A stretch of DNA of 64,000 bases from Eutypella sp. D-1 (lineage: Eukaryota > Ascomycota > Sordariomycetes > Xylariales > Diatrypaceae). Under the pieces are notes generated by a model. That model was not told the DNA's origin and searched no databases. It worked only from the letters and a program-made list of their open reading frames with translations. Numbering within the stretch: position 1 is the first letter of the stretch; each line of letters starts with the position of its first letter. The DNA is taken from the NCBI GenBank assembly GCA_023313575.1, contig JAJTTP010000001.1, positions 744,001-808,000 of the forward strand, written 5' to 3'. This document shows, piece by piece, positions 36,786-50,000 of the stretch. The translations under genes were made by a program, and so were the position numbers.

Positions 36786-38008
36786 GGCTTCGAAGTATAG
36801 GTGACGGCTACCTATCTACATTGCTACATCCCTACATCTGTTTGCTGCATTCTCTTGGTGGTATAGGATTTGCATGTGTTCGGCGCATTATATATATATC
36901 TATACGTATTATTTTACAACTCCATAACGGCGATGCGTGGGGCCGAAATGCATGTCGACAGCATATTCCCCTTTTGCCGTACTTCACGAGTAGACAGCGA
37001 TGCCGGGGTTTGGGCCCTGATGTACTCTAAGTAGATACAATATACCACTTGTGATTTGGATCAGCCCTGACTGATCCAGAAGGTATCATAATGATGATCG
37101 GATCAAAGACGACACAAACACAATGTGATAAAAATTCTTGGTGATCGAGCGTGCTACTAAGTCTGTATAGAATAACCATGTTGACATGTGATTAATTCCA
37201 GCATTGTGACATGAACTATCAATACATGTATCCGTGCCCTTGATCAATGTGTCCGGAGTTAACGTCCAAATCTACGAGGTATATCTCATCTCCACTGCAT
37301 GCGGCGTATTATGGGATGGCTTCAGCACCCTTCGTTTTCTGTTCCGGCTCGGAAATAGAGGGTTCGGATGGACCCTCCTCTCAGCCATCTTTTATTCCGG
37401 AAAAGTCAACCGGGGCCGGACTGACTTAATCTGGTCTGTTTGCCGGCAAGCGCTGGCGGACAGGCGGTGGTGGTAGCTAGGAGTGGGGTGTCGCTCTCTT
37501 CGATTCATGATCTACTTACCTACATATTGTATGTGGTGAGTGAGTCATCTGGACTCAATAGGTCGTGCCGAGTTTCTTGACTCTACCGTTCCCTGGTCAC
37601 ACGGGCAACCCTTTTTTGGGGGGAGGAAGGGGGGATAAATGGGACGAGAATGGTATGGAAACAATAGGTTTATCTATGCGATGACAGACCGGATAGTCTT
37701 CGTATTGACGATGACATGGCTAGAAACGTGACTGGGCTGCATTAATCTCAAGCCCGTCAACCAACAGCTTGCTTCACGTGCTTTTTCTGAAAATACTCAT
37801 TAACTGTTTCCCGACCTTACCGTCAAACTACTTATATATCAAGTATGAACATCATCGTCAATCCTCTTTGGCGAGGCTTTTCATATCAACTTCCAAGACA
37901 CAAAATTGAGCGAAGAATCGCAGGAAACACAAAAGTGAAACAGCTCAGCAAGCGACGGAAACAAAGAGAGCCAACCCAATACCAAGAAAAAAACAACAAA
38001 ACCAAAAC
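36786..38008. other. Intergenic region
   Basis: No convincing gene. It holds the 3' region of the sirtuin gene and the promoter and leader of the next dehydrogenase. A G-run lies at 37615-37634. The 100 nt before the start codon are A-rich, as is common in fungal leaders. Confidence 0.5.
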
Positions 38009-39341
38009 ATGGCGCCCAAGAAATCCCAACCACCCAGCGCGGACACCCTCCGCAACGCACCGCTCGCCAGCGTAGCGAGCTGGATCAACCGGACGCACAC
38101 GGACACGTACGCGGCGATCGACCCGACGCTGCTGGGCAGCGCGGGGGAGGGGGCGGTCATGGTGGGGCGATCGGTAGTGATCACGGGCGCGTCGCGGGGA
38201 TTCGGGCGCGCGGCCGCGCGATCGTTCGCGCGCGCCGGATGCTCGCGCATCGCCGTTGGCGCGCGCTCGTTCCGCGGCGGCGACGCGGCCCGCGAGGCTG
38301 AGAAGGATGTCCGCGAGGCCGCGAGGTTGGCGGGCAGACCTGATCCCGAGGTCGTGCTCGTTGTTGGTGTTGATGTCGCTGACGAGGCGGATGTTAGGGC
38401 GTTTGGTTAGAGTTTTATTTTTGTAACCCCTTTTCCTTTTTTCTTTTCTCAACCCGGTGCGGTCTGCGCGCGCCCACCATTACGCTAGGTCAACCTAGCG
38501 CGCCCCCTTTTATGGGGCTGAAAAGGGGGGTTGATGGTGGGGCGCAGCGAAACCCCAAGACAGAGCAACTGATCACTTAGAACTATTTTACTAACGATAT
38601 TCGGCTTGAATTGCAGTGGCTAAGGTAAACAAGGCGTTTGGAGGAGTCGTCGACGTCCTCATCAACAACGCCGGGGCGTCCGACCTCCGGAGGCCGTTTG
38701 CGCAGACGGAGCCGGCGCAGTGGTGGAACACCTGGGAGGTCCATGTGCACGGGATGTGAGTTTGAAAACCCCCTCGATCAACGGGGATTTTCTGTCTTTA
38801 ATTAATCACTGACGCGATTATTTCCAGGTACCTCTGCGCGCGGTACTTCCTCCCGCTCATCCTGAGGTCGCCTCTGAAGACTATTCTCAATCTGTCGAGC
38901 ATAAGCGCCATGGCGACCAGTCACGGTGCCAGCGCGTACCAGGCGTCCAAGATGGCTATGCTGAGACTGACGGAATTCCTCATTAGTAAGTAATCCCAAC
39001 GAACCATCAACACTGCCCCGATTCGTGGGTAATTACCATTCGGTCACTAACGATGTCACGTCATGATAGTGGACCACTACGACCAAGGGCTCGTGGCCAT
39101 CGCGCTACACCCCGGTGGCGTGGCGACGGAGATCACGGGGTCCATGCCGGAGTGGCTCGACACCGAGCTGGTCGACACGCTGGAGCTCGGGGCCGACTTC
39201 ATGGTCTGGCTGTGTCGTGAGCGGCGGGACTGGCTCAAGGGGCGATTCGTCTGCGCTGAGTGGGATGTTGATGAACTCCTTGCCAAGCGCCCGCAGCTCG
39301 AGGCCAACTTCGACCTGCTGAAGCTGAGGCTGGTGTTGTGA
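38009..39341 (+). CDS. Short-chain dehydrogenase/reductase
   Basis: Exons: 38009-38405, 38617-38755, 38828-38985 and 39070-39341, giving 321 aa. Phases agree at all three junctions. SDR motifs: VITGASRGFGRAAAR (TGxxxGxG), INNAG, NLSSISAM with the catalytic Ser, and AYQASK with Tyr-x3-Lys, then HPGGVATEI. An N-terminal extension of about 50 residues precedes the Rossmann fold. Exon 1 is very GC-rich, with many CGCG steps, unlike exons 2-4. Substrate is unknown. Intron 1 (211 nt) carries a three-stem inverted repeat described separately. Its 3' end faces that of the second zincin-like gene, 280 nt away. Confidence 0.9.
38465..38546. repeat. Three-stem nested inverted repeat inside an intron
   Basis: An outer stem pairs TGCGCGCGCCCACCAT (38465-38480) with ATGGTGGGGCGCA (38534-38546). 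Inside it are two further stems: CGCTAGGT/ACCTAGCG (38483-38490 and 38493-38500) and CCCCCTTTT/AAAAGGGGGG (38503-38511 and 38521-38530). It lies wholly within intron 1 of the dehydrogenase. It would fold as a three-way junction in DNA or RNA. Confidence 0.75.
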
Positions 39342-39621
39342 GCACGGTGCGAGTATAGCGTATATTGGGAATGTAGCTTCAAGCTCCTATATTTCTAATT
39401 TAGTACAGATTATTCACTAGACACTTGGTTTGGCAGTGAGATGGGAGGCAATATCGCTAGTACTATACGTCATAGGAATCCCGCCTTGGCTATTATAGCT
39501 TACGGAGGGGTCACAGGAACACGCCTCGTATAAAGCGCTGTTAGACTATCTGCTATCATTTTCATTACTCTCAACTATATACCCCACTACAACGACATTG
39601 GTTGGCGTGCGACCGTCTCTA

Positions 39622-42600
39622 TTAGGGGCTTTCATCTAGATCCATCCCGACGCCCATCTCGCGATACGACTCCACGCTGTCATACGGACTCATGAAATAC
39701 AATTGTTGTTGCATTTCGTATTCCTCCGCCTGCTTCGCTCGGTAGTTCTGAACATCAGCCGAAACAACTGTTGGGTCTGCGAACGGATGCACGAACGGCC
39801 TGAAAAGCCCTCGTTGTGATCTGGTCTGGGCACCTGAGGGGAACGCCGTCTGCACCTGGGGTTGGATGGCGTCGGATCCGCGTCCCCGAAATCCTTCCCG
39901 CTCTAGAGAGATTGAATCAAACCGCCTCGCCGTCGTCCAGGTTCCGTAATTCCTGAAACCTAACCCTGGCTGTATGCTGCCACGCCTTGGAACCCCACCT
40001 TGAGCAACACCGAGAGGACTTAAAGTGCTTCGGCTCGTTCTGCGCGGGATTTCTCCTGGGCCAGGCGTCCTACTTGTGGTTTGGGGCGGCGGGGGCGGCT
40101 GCGGCAGAGGTCTTGGAAGCATAGACGCTTGGCCAAACGTGATCCCATTGTTTGCGCTGGGAATGACAGCCGGCGCCACTGTAGCAATAACATCGGGGTT
40201 TGCACCGGCAGCACCGCTGCTAGCACCACCTAATTGTTGCGCCGCGGCGATTGAGTCCCAGAACGCATTAGGCTGCCCTGGGCTTGGCCTCCGCAAGGGG
40301 GGAGCTACTCCGGGACCAGCGCCGGGATCTGCGGGATCAGGATTCTGCTGGAGATTAAGTCCATCATTGATGCGGTTCTGATTCTCGACGTTTAATTCTT
40401 TGACAAGACCCGAAAGTACATCCTGATCGGCGGCACTTGGGAATATGGGTTTTCCAGAGGCAGTCTCGATTATATCAGCCGCGATATCTAGTGTGTTCCG
40501 TATCCGGGGATCTAGCCTTTGATACTGTTGTGCAGCGAGGAGTTTAAGGTTGTCTGCCCCTTTCCTCCAAGCGGAAGATGGGACCATCGGCAACCGAGCT
40601 TTCCACCTCCAGTCGTTAGGGTCGTACTGGTCCTGGCCTCCTAGCATCTCTGTGAGCTGAATGTACATGCGTGAGATGTCCTTAAATCGCGTGTTCCACC
40701 GCTCATAATGGGGTTTCAGGTCCGACAGCTGGGGTACCGTGCTGATGCTGAGAAAAAAGTGGGTAAGCGCGAGGGCATGGTTGAGGAACCCGACGATTCT
40801 TCCCCAAGCGCTACCGATTACACTTTGGTCATTGGCACCACCTCCTTTATAGATAAGGTAGCGAATGTTGGGTTCCAGGGAAAGGTAGTCCACCACCAAG
40901 GTCTGCATGAATCCGATATCATTCAGCATGAGCCGGTAAACCATCGCGACATCGCATAATATCGTTCCACCTGTCTTGTAGGACTGAATCCAAGACATCT
41001 CGACGCTATATCTCCAAACGTCAAAACTCACCGGGCCATTAGCGGCGTAACCGTTTTGAACACGCAGATTATAATCCTCGACGTAAAGGTTATATTCTTT
41101 GTATTGCTCAGACAGCCTGCTTTGTCTGATGGAGGTTTGCACTGCTCCTTCTCCTACGCTTGACATGAGTTGCGTGACCGCATCGTCGAGATTACAAAAG
41201 ATTCTGGACCAATTATGTAGGTCCTGGGCCCATCTTGAAGCTAGAGTCTTTCGCTGAATGACTTCTGCTTGGGTGTCCCTCAGATAACCAGCGAGAAGGG
41301 GGTAGCCGTTATACGCGAGCTGCTGCACGACAATCTTGAGAAAGGCGGCCTCTTCCTTCCCGAAGAATAACTCTCTGGTTTCGCTGGGAAGCCAAAGCGA
41401 GGTTCGAACAAATTTATGGACACGGTCAAGAGGCAGCTGTTTCAATGCTTCGTGGCCATACCGCATAAAGCTATTCGCCCAGAATTCCTTTTTGAAGAGC
41501 CTCGCGGTATGGTCTATTGGAAACGGCCTACTATAGTCCTCCATCGTATAAGGTCTTCCCTGTATAGAATGTGTTTCATAGGGAGCGTGAACGCCCGGCC
41601 AGTGGGTGCCCCTTAATATCAAGGTGTTTATCTGGACCTCCTTGGTTGGCTTTATAGCGTTCTCACCAAGTAGACCTCCTATCAAGTACCCCCATATCTC
41701 CTGCTCGGTGTCGTTGCCGACTTCTGCGACTGAATTTTCCATGTAAGGGGGTTCGCCGTTCCACACGGTGGGGTTCCATAAGTCTGGCCCAATCGTCAGA
41801 GCTGCGTTCGTTATCGCTGGATCCTGGTTTTCGGGATGTGCCCATCTTTGCGTGCACAGTGACTCTAGGGCTTGTTGGATGGCGTGCTGTGGGCGACGTG
41901 GTTAGTAATAGCACCGGACTACGGTAAATGAACGCAGGGGTGGAATGTTCATACCGCGAACTCGTGGAGTATCACTGATGCGACAAGAAACGAACAGTTG
42001 AGCTTCTCCGTTGGGCTAATGTCGTCTGATAGTAACGGCCAAAGGAGCTCTGCACCTATCGACACATGGTAACGTGTACCTTCGGCCCCTGCTCCGTACC
42101 GAATTGTCCACCCATAAGTCATATTATCTCCAATTTTCTTCTCTACCCAGTCCCAGAAACACGAGCCGATATCCAGGACGAGATGTTCATCCATCAATCG
42201 ATTTACATTGGCTTCCCAGTCATATGCCATTCTCTCGAGTTCTATGATGCCGTCGACTGTGTTGGACAAATCGATTTGCTGATAGGGTACGTATCGAGTA
42301 AGAAACGGCGCTATAATTGGGTTTTCTTCGTCATCTGGGTCTCGCGGATCTTCTTCTTCCGGTATAATTATACGGGTCCTCATATCCTTCATTACAGAGT
42401 AATGAATGTGCTCGCTATTAAGAACCCGTGTTACTAATTGTAATGCGGGCTGCAAAGCTTCCCACAGTTCATCGTTGGTGTGCTAAGGAGACATTAGTTT
42501 AGTTCTTGTCCTCGTTCCTCCTCTTCCGTATAAACATCAGCATAAAATTCCAGCTGGGCCTGACTCACCACATCGTATTCTTTTCTCTCGCCATTCATCG

Positions 42601-43685
42601 TATACAAGAATCTCGGATACCCCTCGTCACCCCCTTTCCATCCGGTGTCTTCCCATCTATATCTCTGAACCCAACTAAAAGGATCTGTTAGAAGAAAGAT
42701 TCATTAAAAGACATACGGGACCTACTTACGGGTGAAGCGGGCCGTCTAGCTCGTTAAAGTCATTGCCGGTGATCATGTGAATCTTATTTTGGATGAGTTC
42801 ATCCGTAGTCAGGCCCCCGAAGAGATATCGTTGCCACGCTTGATCCCTCAGCGCGCCCTCGAGGAAATTTTTGTTGGCATTGAATGTGTTCGGGTGTTGA
42901 GTTTGTAAACGGTCCACGATTTCATCTAGACTCGACATTTTCACTTCCCGTGCGAGTTCGTCCCGTCTGAGTTCGTTAGCGATCGACGCCTTCAACGTGG
43001 ATCCAGTCGGGATGTTGCCTCTTGCGAATATCTCCCGTAGAACTTCTGGGTCGATCCAATTCCGGTCTGTGGGATTAGAGAGTCCTCTCCTGCGAGTCTC
43101 AGCGAGGGCCTGGCTCTTCTCCTGATCACTGAGCAGTGATATCTGCGTGACGTAGTCTTCCAATGGATTGCGGGTATTCGAGGTTGTTGGACTCAGGTGA
43201 CTACGGCCGCCCGTCTCGTCAGGATGTATGCCGAAACGTTTTGCGTACGGTGTCGGGTTCTTGAGCGCGTCAGAGGCAAGCATAGCAGGTCGAATCTTAG
43301 TCATTGGATCGACGGTTCCGCGTAGATAGCGCGTACCATCATACTCTACAGTTATATTGTCGCTATAATTCGGGTGAGTCCATGAGGGGGCATAAAAAAC
43401 CCACGTCCAGGAACCGCTGTTTGGGTCTTTAACCGGTCCTTTGCCGAGCGGCAGAGTTCCACTGTCCCTGTGAATGAAATCCTCGAAATAAACACTATCG
43501 GGCATTTCCTCCAGGGGCAGTGACTCGATCTTCTTGCCATGGACGGCGAGCGCGGCGAGGAACGGTACCCAGTCATAGTTTTCAAGTTCAGGTAGTGTTG
43601 TGGCATTTCGAACCCAGTCTTCTGCCATCGCCTGTGCCCGACCATATGCCTCAAGAATTTCCGTGTCTATGTCCAAGTCCGCCAT
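39622..43685 (-). CDS. Zincin-like metallopeptidase-type protein, second copy
   Basis: Minus-strand exons: 43685-42730, 42674-42569, 42482-41955 and 41886-39622, giving about 1284 aa. Junction phases all match. Splicing creates V-I-L-H-E-F-A|H-A-I-Q (His527, Glu528, His531). E-V-G-N-D-T-E-Q-E-I-W-G follows, where Glu585 is a likely third ligand. This aligns without gaps to the motif of the gene at 16637. Other shared blocks are LWEALQPALQLVTRVL before the motif and LFKKEFWANSFM after it. The N-terminal 320 residues are helical and partly charged. The last 300 are Pro/Gly/Arg-rich and disordered-looking. No signal peptide or membrane span is seen, so an intracellular role is likely. It has no b5-like repeats. 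Function unknown; zinc peptidase activity is inferred from HExxH only. Confidence 0.8.
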
Positions 43686-46555
43686 CGCTGAGCTTGCTTC
43701 AGAGTACGCCCCTGCTGGTGATAACTTGTACTCAAACGAACAAGAAGTGAAATTGGTCTGTCTGACGCTGTTGGACCACAGGCGTGATCGCTAGGTACCC
43801 TGCGAAAGAATGGTGGGAAGTAGTTGTGAGGGTCAAGTATGCAACATTTCCTCGGTATTGTAGCAGTCCTCTGTTACCAGCGCGTTTCTGGCTACCGCTT
43901 TCGGACTTGAGTCTGGATGTGGACAAAGGTCGACAAGTGAGCGCTAGAGTCTATCCGGATGTGATATACAGCACCATAGATTGCCATTGTCATTACTACC
44001 AGTTGACTAGTGGGATGAACAAAGAACGATGCAAAGGCATTTTCGCTACCGTCTCGCCATGCGGCAGCCAAGATTGAGGTAGAACTGAGCGGTGCCCTTT
44101 CAAGGACAAGTACATGACATGCTATGACCTATGACAATTCATACCCCTCTCACCTCAACATGAAGCGAGCTTAAAGAAGGATATTAAAACCCATACGCGA
44201 AGGTAGATATTTCCGCGGTGCGAAGGGCGATAATAATTGCCGTGACGAGATGCAACTCTATATGACTCACTGGGTTATTGTCTATATGCTCCATACTCGG
44301 TCCTACTCACAAGCAACTTCGGATCCCCCCTCCGCTCTCCATGTGAGGTGTGAAAGAAGCATAACTCGAAGTGATAAGGCCGAGTAGAGTGCTGTCTACG
44401 ACCGGCCCGCAATCATGATATAGAGTCCATGTAATTGGACCTACAAGATAGTTAATGTATATTGAACTGGAGGACTACTTGTGAGCCATTGAGAACCTGG
44501 TGACGTATGCGATGATATCCCAAGCTTAGTAAGCGTGATCGAGGCATGGCAGCAAGGTTCAATGCCATGGTGCCCTCTAATCAAACTGAAGTATTCGGCA
44601 ATGCCGTGGCAAATACAATACCTAGCCTTGGAACAGAATTACAAGTAATCATCCCCGACTACCACATTGAGTGAGGAATGGAGAAAATTGCTTGTTCAAG
44701 GATATCAGGATGTCATTAGTGTTTAAACATGCTGACACCTAGACGTTGTGATTCAATATAGCTAGGAGGTTTTGATAAGGTTTCCGAATGAAATCCTCAC
44801 TTCCCGAGGTTGATTGGGGGAACATAAGACAGCCACAAACGCCTCTACAACCAGAAAAAAAGTTTACGGGGACACCAGGCGGGACTGCGGGATGTGGCAG
44901 GCGGCCACACTGCCAAGCTGCCAAGGAGAGAAACCCCATGGGCACGGCAGGACTACAAGGCTTGTTACAGGTACTATGTAGTACAGCTAATAGTGAGATT
45001 GGGGGCCAAGGGGCTTAAAGGGGTACTTCGTATGCAGCATAAAAAAAGATTTCTAGTCCATCTGCTGCAAGTATTGACACGCTGCCATGGCGGCGATGAC
45101 CATGGAGGCATTGGCAATTCGGGGATACAGAGATAGGCCTTGAGGTACTACATGTCGGCTGGGAACAGACAGATCGAAAGAAAGCCGCTAACTATGACCA
45201 TAGTAGAGCGAGCACTTACAGTGAGAGACAGAGACATACGTATGCAGGACCCTGAAAGTTGATCGCAGGGGCTGGAATGGAAGGCAACAAGCAGACAAGG
45301 CTTCCCAATCCCGCCATTTAGCCAACCATACAGCCAATAAGAGGTTCACGCACCAATACAAGACCAAACGGACCTTTAGAATTCCAAGAATTCCAAGCAT
45401 CTCTCCGCCTCTTGTCCACGCATCCAAATTTTGTCAACCCAACCCAGCCGGCCAGCCCATTCCTACCTACCTATCTAGGCAAGTAGATAGTTAACTTGAT
45501 GGCTGTTCGATCTTCTTTGGGCTCCTAGAATCCAAATATGTTGTTGCTTGTAAAATGATTCGAGGCAACCTAAATGGCTACTCGTAACCTACCTAAGTAG
45601 GTACCTAGGTAGGCATTGATTGACTCTTACCCGACTTACCTGCAAGTAGAACGAAACCTTAGAGTATGCCTTGTATGCCCGGATAGATTTTGGAATGTTC
45701 AGCCTTAGAAGTAGCTATTGATTAAATCTGGCCCGGTCTAGATTATCTGCCCAGCAGCCTAGGTGAAGTATGTGCAGCGCTTAGGGTTACGATATATGTG
45801 TATTTACACGTAAGCATGTAGTATACTAACATGTATTCTAACATGTATCCCCTAAATGCAACCTTTTTTTTCTCACCGCCTTCTTTAGGGGCCCCAGGAT
45901 TTTTGCGACTTACTACTGTCTAGAGTAATATGTAGACACTCAGGCACTTAACCACTTAAACTATTTGCTGATAAGACCGATAAGCGATAAGCTTGAAAGC
46001 ATGAATCGACGGACAGCCCAAGACAGCCAGACAGTCAGACAGTCCAGACAAATTTAAGCCCCCCCAAAAAAACCCAAACCAGCGCTGACCAAGTTGACCA
46101 ATTGAGTATCGAGGTTTGGCCATTTTGTGTCGGACAGAAATCGAGTTGGTGCCGCTCGATGGGTAGTCTAATACGTGATAGGCTTAGCGTAAGGTTTAGC
46201 TCAACATTTAACATGTCCGTTTCTAAAGTACTTGTGTACTAAAAGCCCTGTACCCCTCTCACTAAGCCTATCCATCCCTGCGACTGTTCCCCTCCTCCAG
46301 CCCATCAACGCACAGCTTAACCAAACTAACCCGCTATCAGAACGCTTATCAAAGGCTGCTGTTGCCCCTCTGCCCCTCGGCCCCTCGCCCCCCTACCCTA
46401 CATAGTACCAAGGTTTCCTATTGCTGGTAAACAGAAAGGGAAAATTCTGCCGATTATCTATTAAAAAAATTTAAAAAATTTCAAGGGCGTGGGAAAAAAA
46501 GTTGCCAGGCGGGAAAGAAAAAAGTCACCAACAGAAAATAAAAAAGCTACTGTAG

Positions 46556-46690
46556 CCCTCTCTCTCTTCCTCCCTCCTATCCGATTTCACCTTTTTTTTT
46601 CCAACTCCTAACTTTTTTTTCTTCCCTTTTCGCAATCTTTCCCCTTCTTCCCCTCTCATCTACTATCTATCCACTCTCTCTTTCTCTTTC
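46556..46690 (+). promoter_or_regulatory. Pyrimidine-rich promoter tract of EF-3 gene
   Basis: About 135 nt of nearly pure C/T sequence (CTCTCTCTTCC, CTTTTTTTTTCC, CTTCCCTTTT and similar) lies 315-450 nt upstream of the EF-3 start codon. CT-rich tracts of this kind mark transcription start regions of highly expressed fungal genes. The exact start site cannot be read. Confidence 0.6.
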
Positions 46691-46697
46691 CTCCAAG

Positions 46698-46720
46698 AGA
46701 AGAAGAAGAAGAAGAAGAAG
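46698..46720. repeat. AAG trinucleotide microsatellite
   Basis: About seven AAG units lie in the EF-3 leader region. This is simple-sequence DNA. Confidence 0.8.
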
Positions 46721-47004
46721 TAGACATTGAGTATTCGAGTATTCTGAGATCCCTCCATCTCAGTTTATTTCATAATAGAGTAGATTTCCTGATTCCCTCC
46801 ACATCAGCCAATCTACCTATCATTCTTTGGTTTCGATAGACGATACTGGGCGTTGTTTATCTACTTAGATTTCCTTTCCCATTTCTTCCTCTAGTCGATA
46901 CGAACCGACAACACCACATTGATACGCAACATTCGGATAGATAAAAGAATTTCACGAAAAGACGAACGAAGCAACAATCCACAAAGAATAAGAAAATCAT
47001 CAAA

Positions 47005-50000
47005 ATGGCTTCTGCTAAGGAGAACGCCCAATCCCTCAAGGTCCTGGACGACCTTTTCCAGAACCTGTCCATCGCCAAAGATCCTGCTGCCACCAAGGAT
47101 GCGTCGGCTGCCCTGGCGTCTTTTATCAACGGTCGCATCGAGGATCAGGATGCCCCGATCAAGTAAGTAAATTTTGCATGATGATTTTGCATGATGATTT
47201 TGCGCGCCCTTGAGCCTCTCTTTCTTGACTGGTTTTGCCCTTTGTCTTTTTTTCAGCCCCAGCCTTCCTGCTCACTCACTCACCCCCCCATCTTGTACAT
47301 CTGTCTTGTGCATATTCTCCTATCCCGTTTGTTGCTCCGTGCAGGAATACTCCCACTCTTACCCTCTTACGACACCATCCAAAAATGACAAGAAAAAGTC
47401 ATCTCGCACTTCCCATTACTCCATTACATCAGAACTGTTTTTTCTCTCTTTCATATTGCCACGTTGCCCCTATCTTCCGCTCATAGCCTGTGACTGTCCA
47501 AATTTGATGGTAGAGTGGCGGTATTGGGCTCGCTCGCTCGCCATTAGGCGCACCTGTACCGGGACAGGCAGGCGGGGCTATATTAGTGGATCTGGACCCC
47601 TGATTTAGTTTGGGTCCCCTCCATTTGTCCCGGCCCTGCCAACTCTGCCCTGCTCTACTTTTGGTGCTTGAGAGAAGTGGCAATCGCAAAAAATTGGAGT
47701 CACTGAAAAAATGAAAAAATAAATAAAATAAAAAATGGCGGGGAGAGACAGAAGAAGAAGAAGAAGAAGAAAAAAAAGAAAACAAAATTCCGAACCCAAG
47801 AAACCCCCCCCCCCCCCCTTCATAAAATGCTACCCCTCGATACGGCCCCACACTCTAGCCCCCACGCATAAACTAAATGCTGTCAATTTTTCCTCTTTTC
47901 CCCCTCGCCGAAATCCAAAATGCCTAGAGAAGAATGACAAACGAAATTTAATTACTAACATGTGGCTTTTGTAGGACTGTCGAGTCTCTGAAGAAGCAAC
48001 TTTCCAACAAGAAGGATGCTCTTGCACGTGAGAAGGCTGCTATTGCCATCAAGGACATTGCTCAGCATTCCGAGGTTTCTGCCAACATCGAGCCCTACCT
48101 CGTCGTCCTTCTTCCCCTTGTTTTGGCCGCTATCGGCGACAAGATCACTGGTGTCAAGAATGCCGCTATTGCCGCTACTACTGCCATCGCCGAGGCGATC
48201 AGCCCAAATGCCGTCAAGGCCATCCTTCCCCACATCATCAACTCCATCCTGACTGCCCAGAAGTGGCCTGAGAAGATCGCTGCTCTGGACTGCATCGATA
48301 TCCTCGTCAAGAACGCTCCTGCCCAGCTGGCTTACCGTGTCCCCGACCTGATCCCTGTCGTCTCCGAGTCCATGTGGGACACCAAGAAGGAAGTCAAGGA
48401 CCACGCCTACAAGACCATGGAGAAGATTTGCGAGTTGATCGTCAACCGAGATATCGAGCGTTTCATTCCTGAGCTTATCAAGTGTATCGCCAAGCCTGAG
48501 AACGTCCCCGAGACTGTCCACTTGCTTGGTGCCACCACTTTCGTCACTGAAGTCCAGGAGCCTACTCTTTCCCTCATGGTTCCTCTGCTGGACCGTGGTC
48601 TCGCTGAGCGAGACACTGCCATCAAGCGAAAGGCCGCTGTCATCGTCGACAACATGTGCAAGCTCGTCGACGACCCCAGCATCGTGGCTCCTTTCTTGCC
48701 CAAGATGATGCCAGGTCTCCAGAAGAACTACGACAACCTGGCTGATCCTGAGGCCCGAGAGAAGACCAAGCAGGCTCTTGATACCCTTGTTCGCGTCGGT
48801 GATATCAAGGATGGCAAGATCCCCGAGGTGCGACATGACGGTGACATTGCTACCGTTCTCGCAAACCTTAAGGCTATCGTCCCGAGCAAGCATGCCGCCG
48901 TCGTTGAGAAGCTGTCCGCCGTGGCTGAGTACGTTTCGGCTATCGGTGGCCAGCTTGTGGATGAGAAGGCGGTCGAGGCTCCTGTTTGGGCTGCTGCCGC
49001 CAGGCCTTTCATCACCGTTCTTGTCGGCGAGGATGATGCCGAGCAGGTCCTTGATGCTCTCCGGAAGCGCTCTTCTCCTGGTATGGAGGATGAGGCTGCC
49101 CAGGAGGAAGATGCCGATGACGATGGCGAGGATCTCTGTAACTGTACCTTCTCCCTCGCTTACGGTGCCAAGATTCTCCTCAACCAGACTTTCTTGCGTC
49201 TTAAGCGTGGTCGTCGTTATGGTCTCTGTGGTCCCAACGGTTCCGGCAAGTCCACCCTCATGCGCGCCATCAACAACGAGCAGGTCGAGGGTTTCCCCAA
49301 GCAGAGTGAAGTCAAGACTGTCTTCGTCGAGCACGACCTGGACTCTGCCGATACTGAGATGACCACCATTGACTGGACCATGAAGAAGCTTGCCGAGGCT
49401 GGCGTTGATTCGAGCAAGGAGGAGGTCGAGAAGCGCCTCGACGAATTCGGCTTCACCCCTGCCATGATTTCTGGCGAGATTACCGCTCTGTCCGGTGGTT
49501 GGAAGATGAAGCTGGCCTTGTGCCGTGCTGTATTCGAGGCCCCCGATATCTTGCTGCTCGACGAGCCCACCAACCATCTCGACGTGAAGAACGTCAAGTG
49601 GCTCGAAGACTACCTAATCAACTCGCCCTGCACTTCCATCATCGTCTCTCACGATAGTGGTTTCTTGGACAACGTCACTCAGTACATCATTCACTACGAA
49701 CGCTTCAAGCTCAGGAAGTACAAGGGTAACTTGAAGGAGTTCGTCCGCAAGAACCCCAGTGCCAAGTCGTACTACGAGCTCGGCGAATCCGAGATTGAGT
49801 TCACCTTCCCTGAGCCAGGTTTCCTCGAGGGTGTCAAGACCAAGGCCAAGGCCATCCTGCGTGCTACTAAGATGAGCTTCCAGTACCCTGGTACGCCCAA
49901 GCCTCAGATAACCGATATCACGTTCCAATGCTCTCTTGGTTCTCGTATTGCTGTCATCGGTCCCAACGGTGCTGGCAAGTCCACCCTGATCAACGTCCTC

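Larger units (their letters stand above)
43686..47004. other. Large intergenic block with EF-3 promoter
   Basis: From 43.7 to 46 kb I find no coherent gene; short open frames lack features. TACCTA-type motifs occur at 45465-45480 and 45590-45615. From about 46480 to 46720 there are alternating poly-A and long pyrimidine tracts and an (AAG)n run, typical of a strong fungal promoter and leader for the downstream elongation factor gene. Confidence 0.6.

Noticed and set aside
44739..45427. Several short frames in the block before EF-3
   Set aside because: No splice-linked continuation, no domain features, and start codons are poor.
47955..49577. Long minus-strand frame of 540 codons under EF-3
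   Set aside because: It is the antisense shadow of strongly biased EF-3 codons; no independent features.
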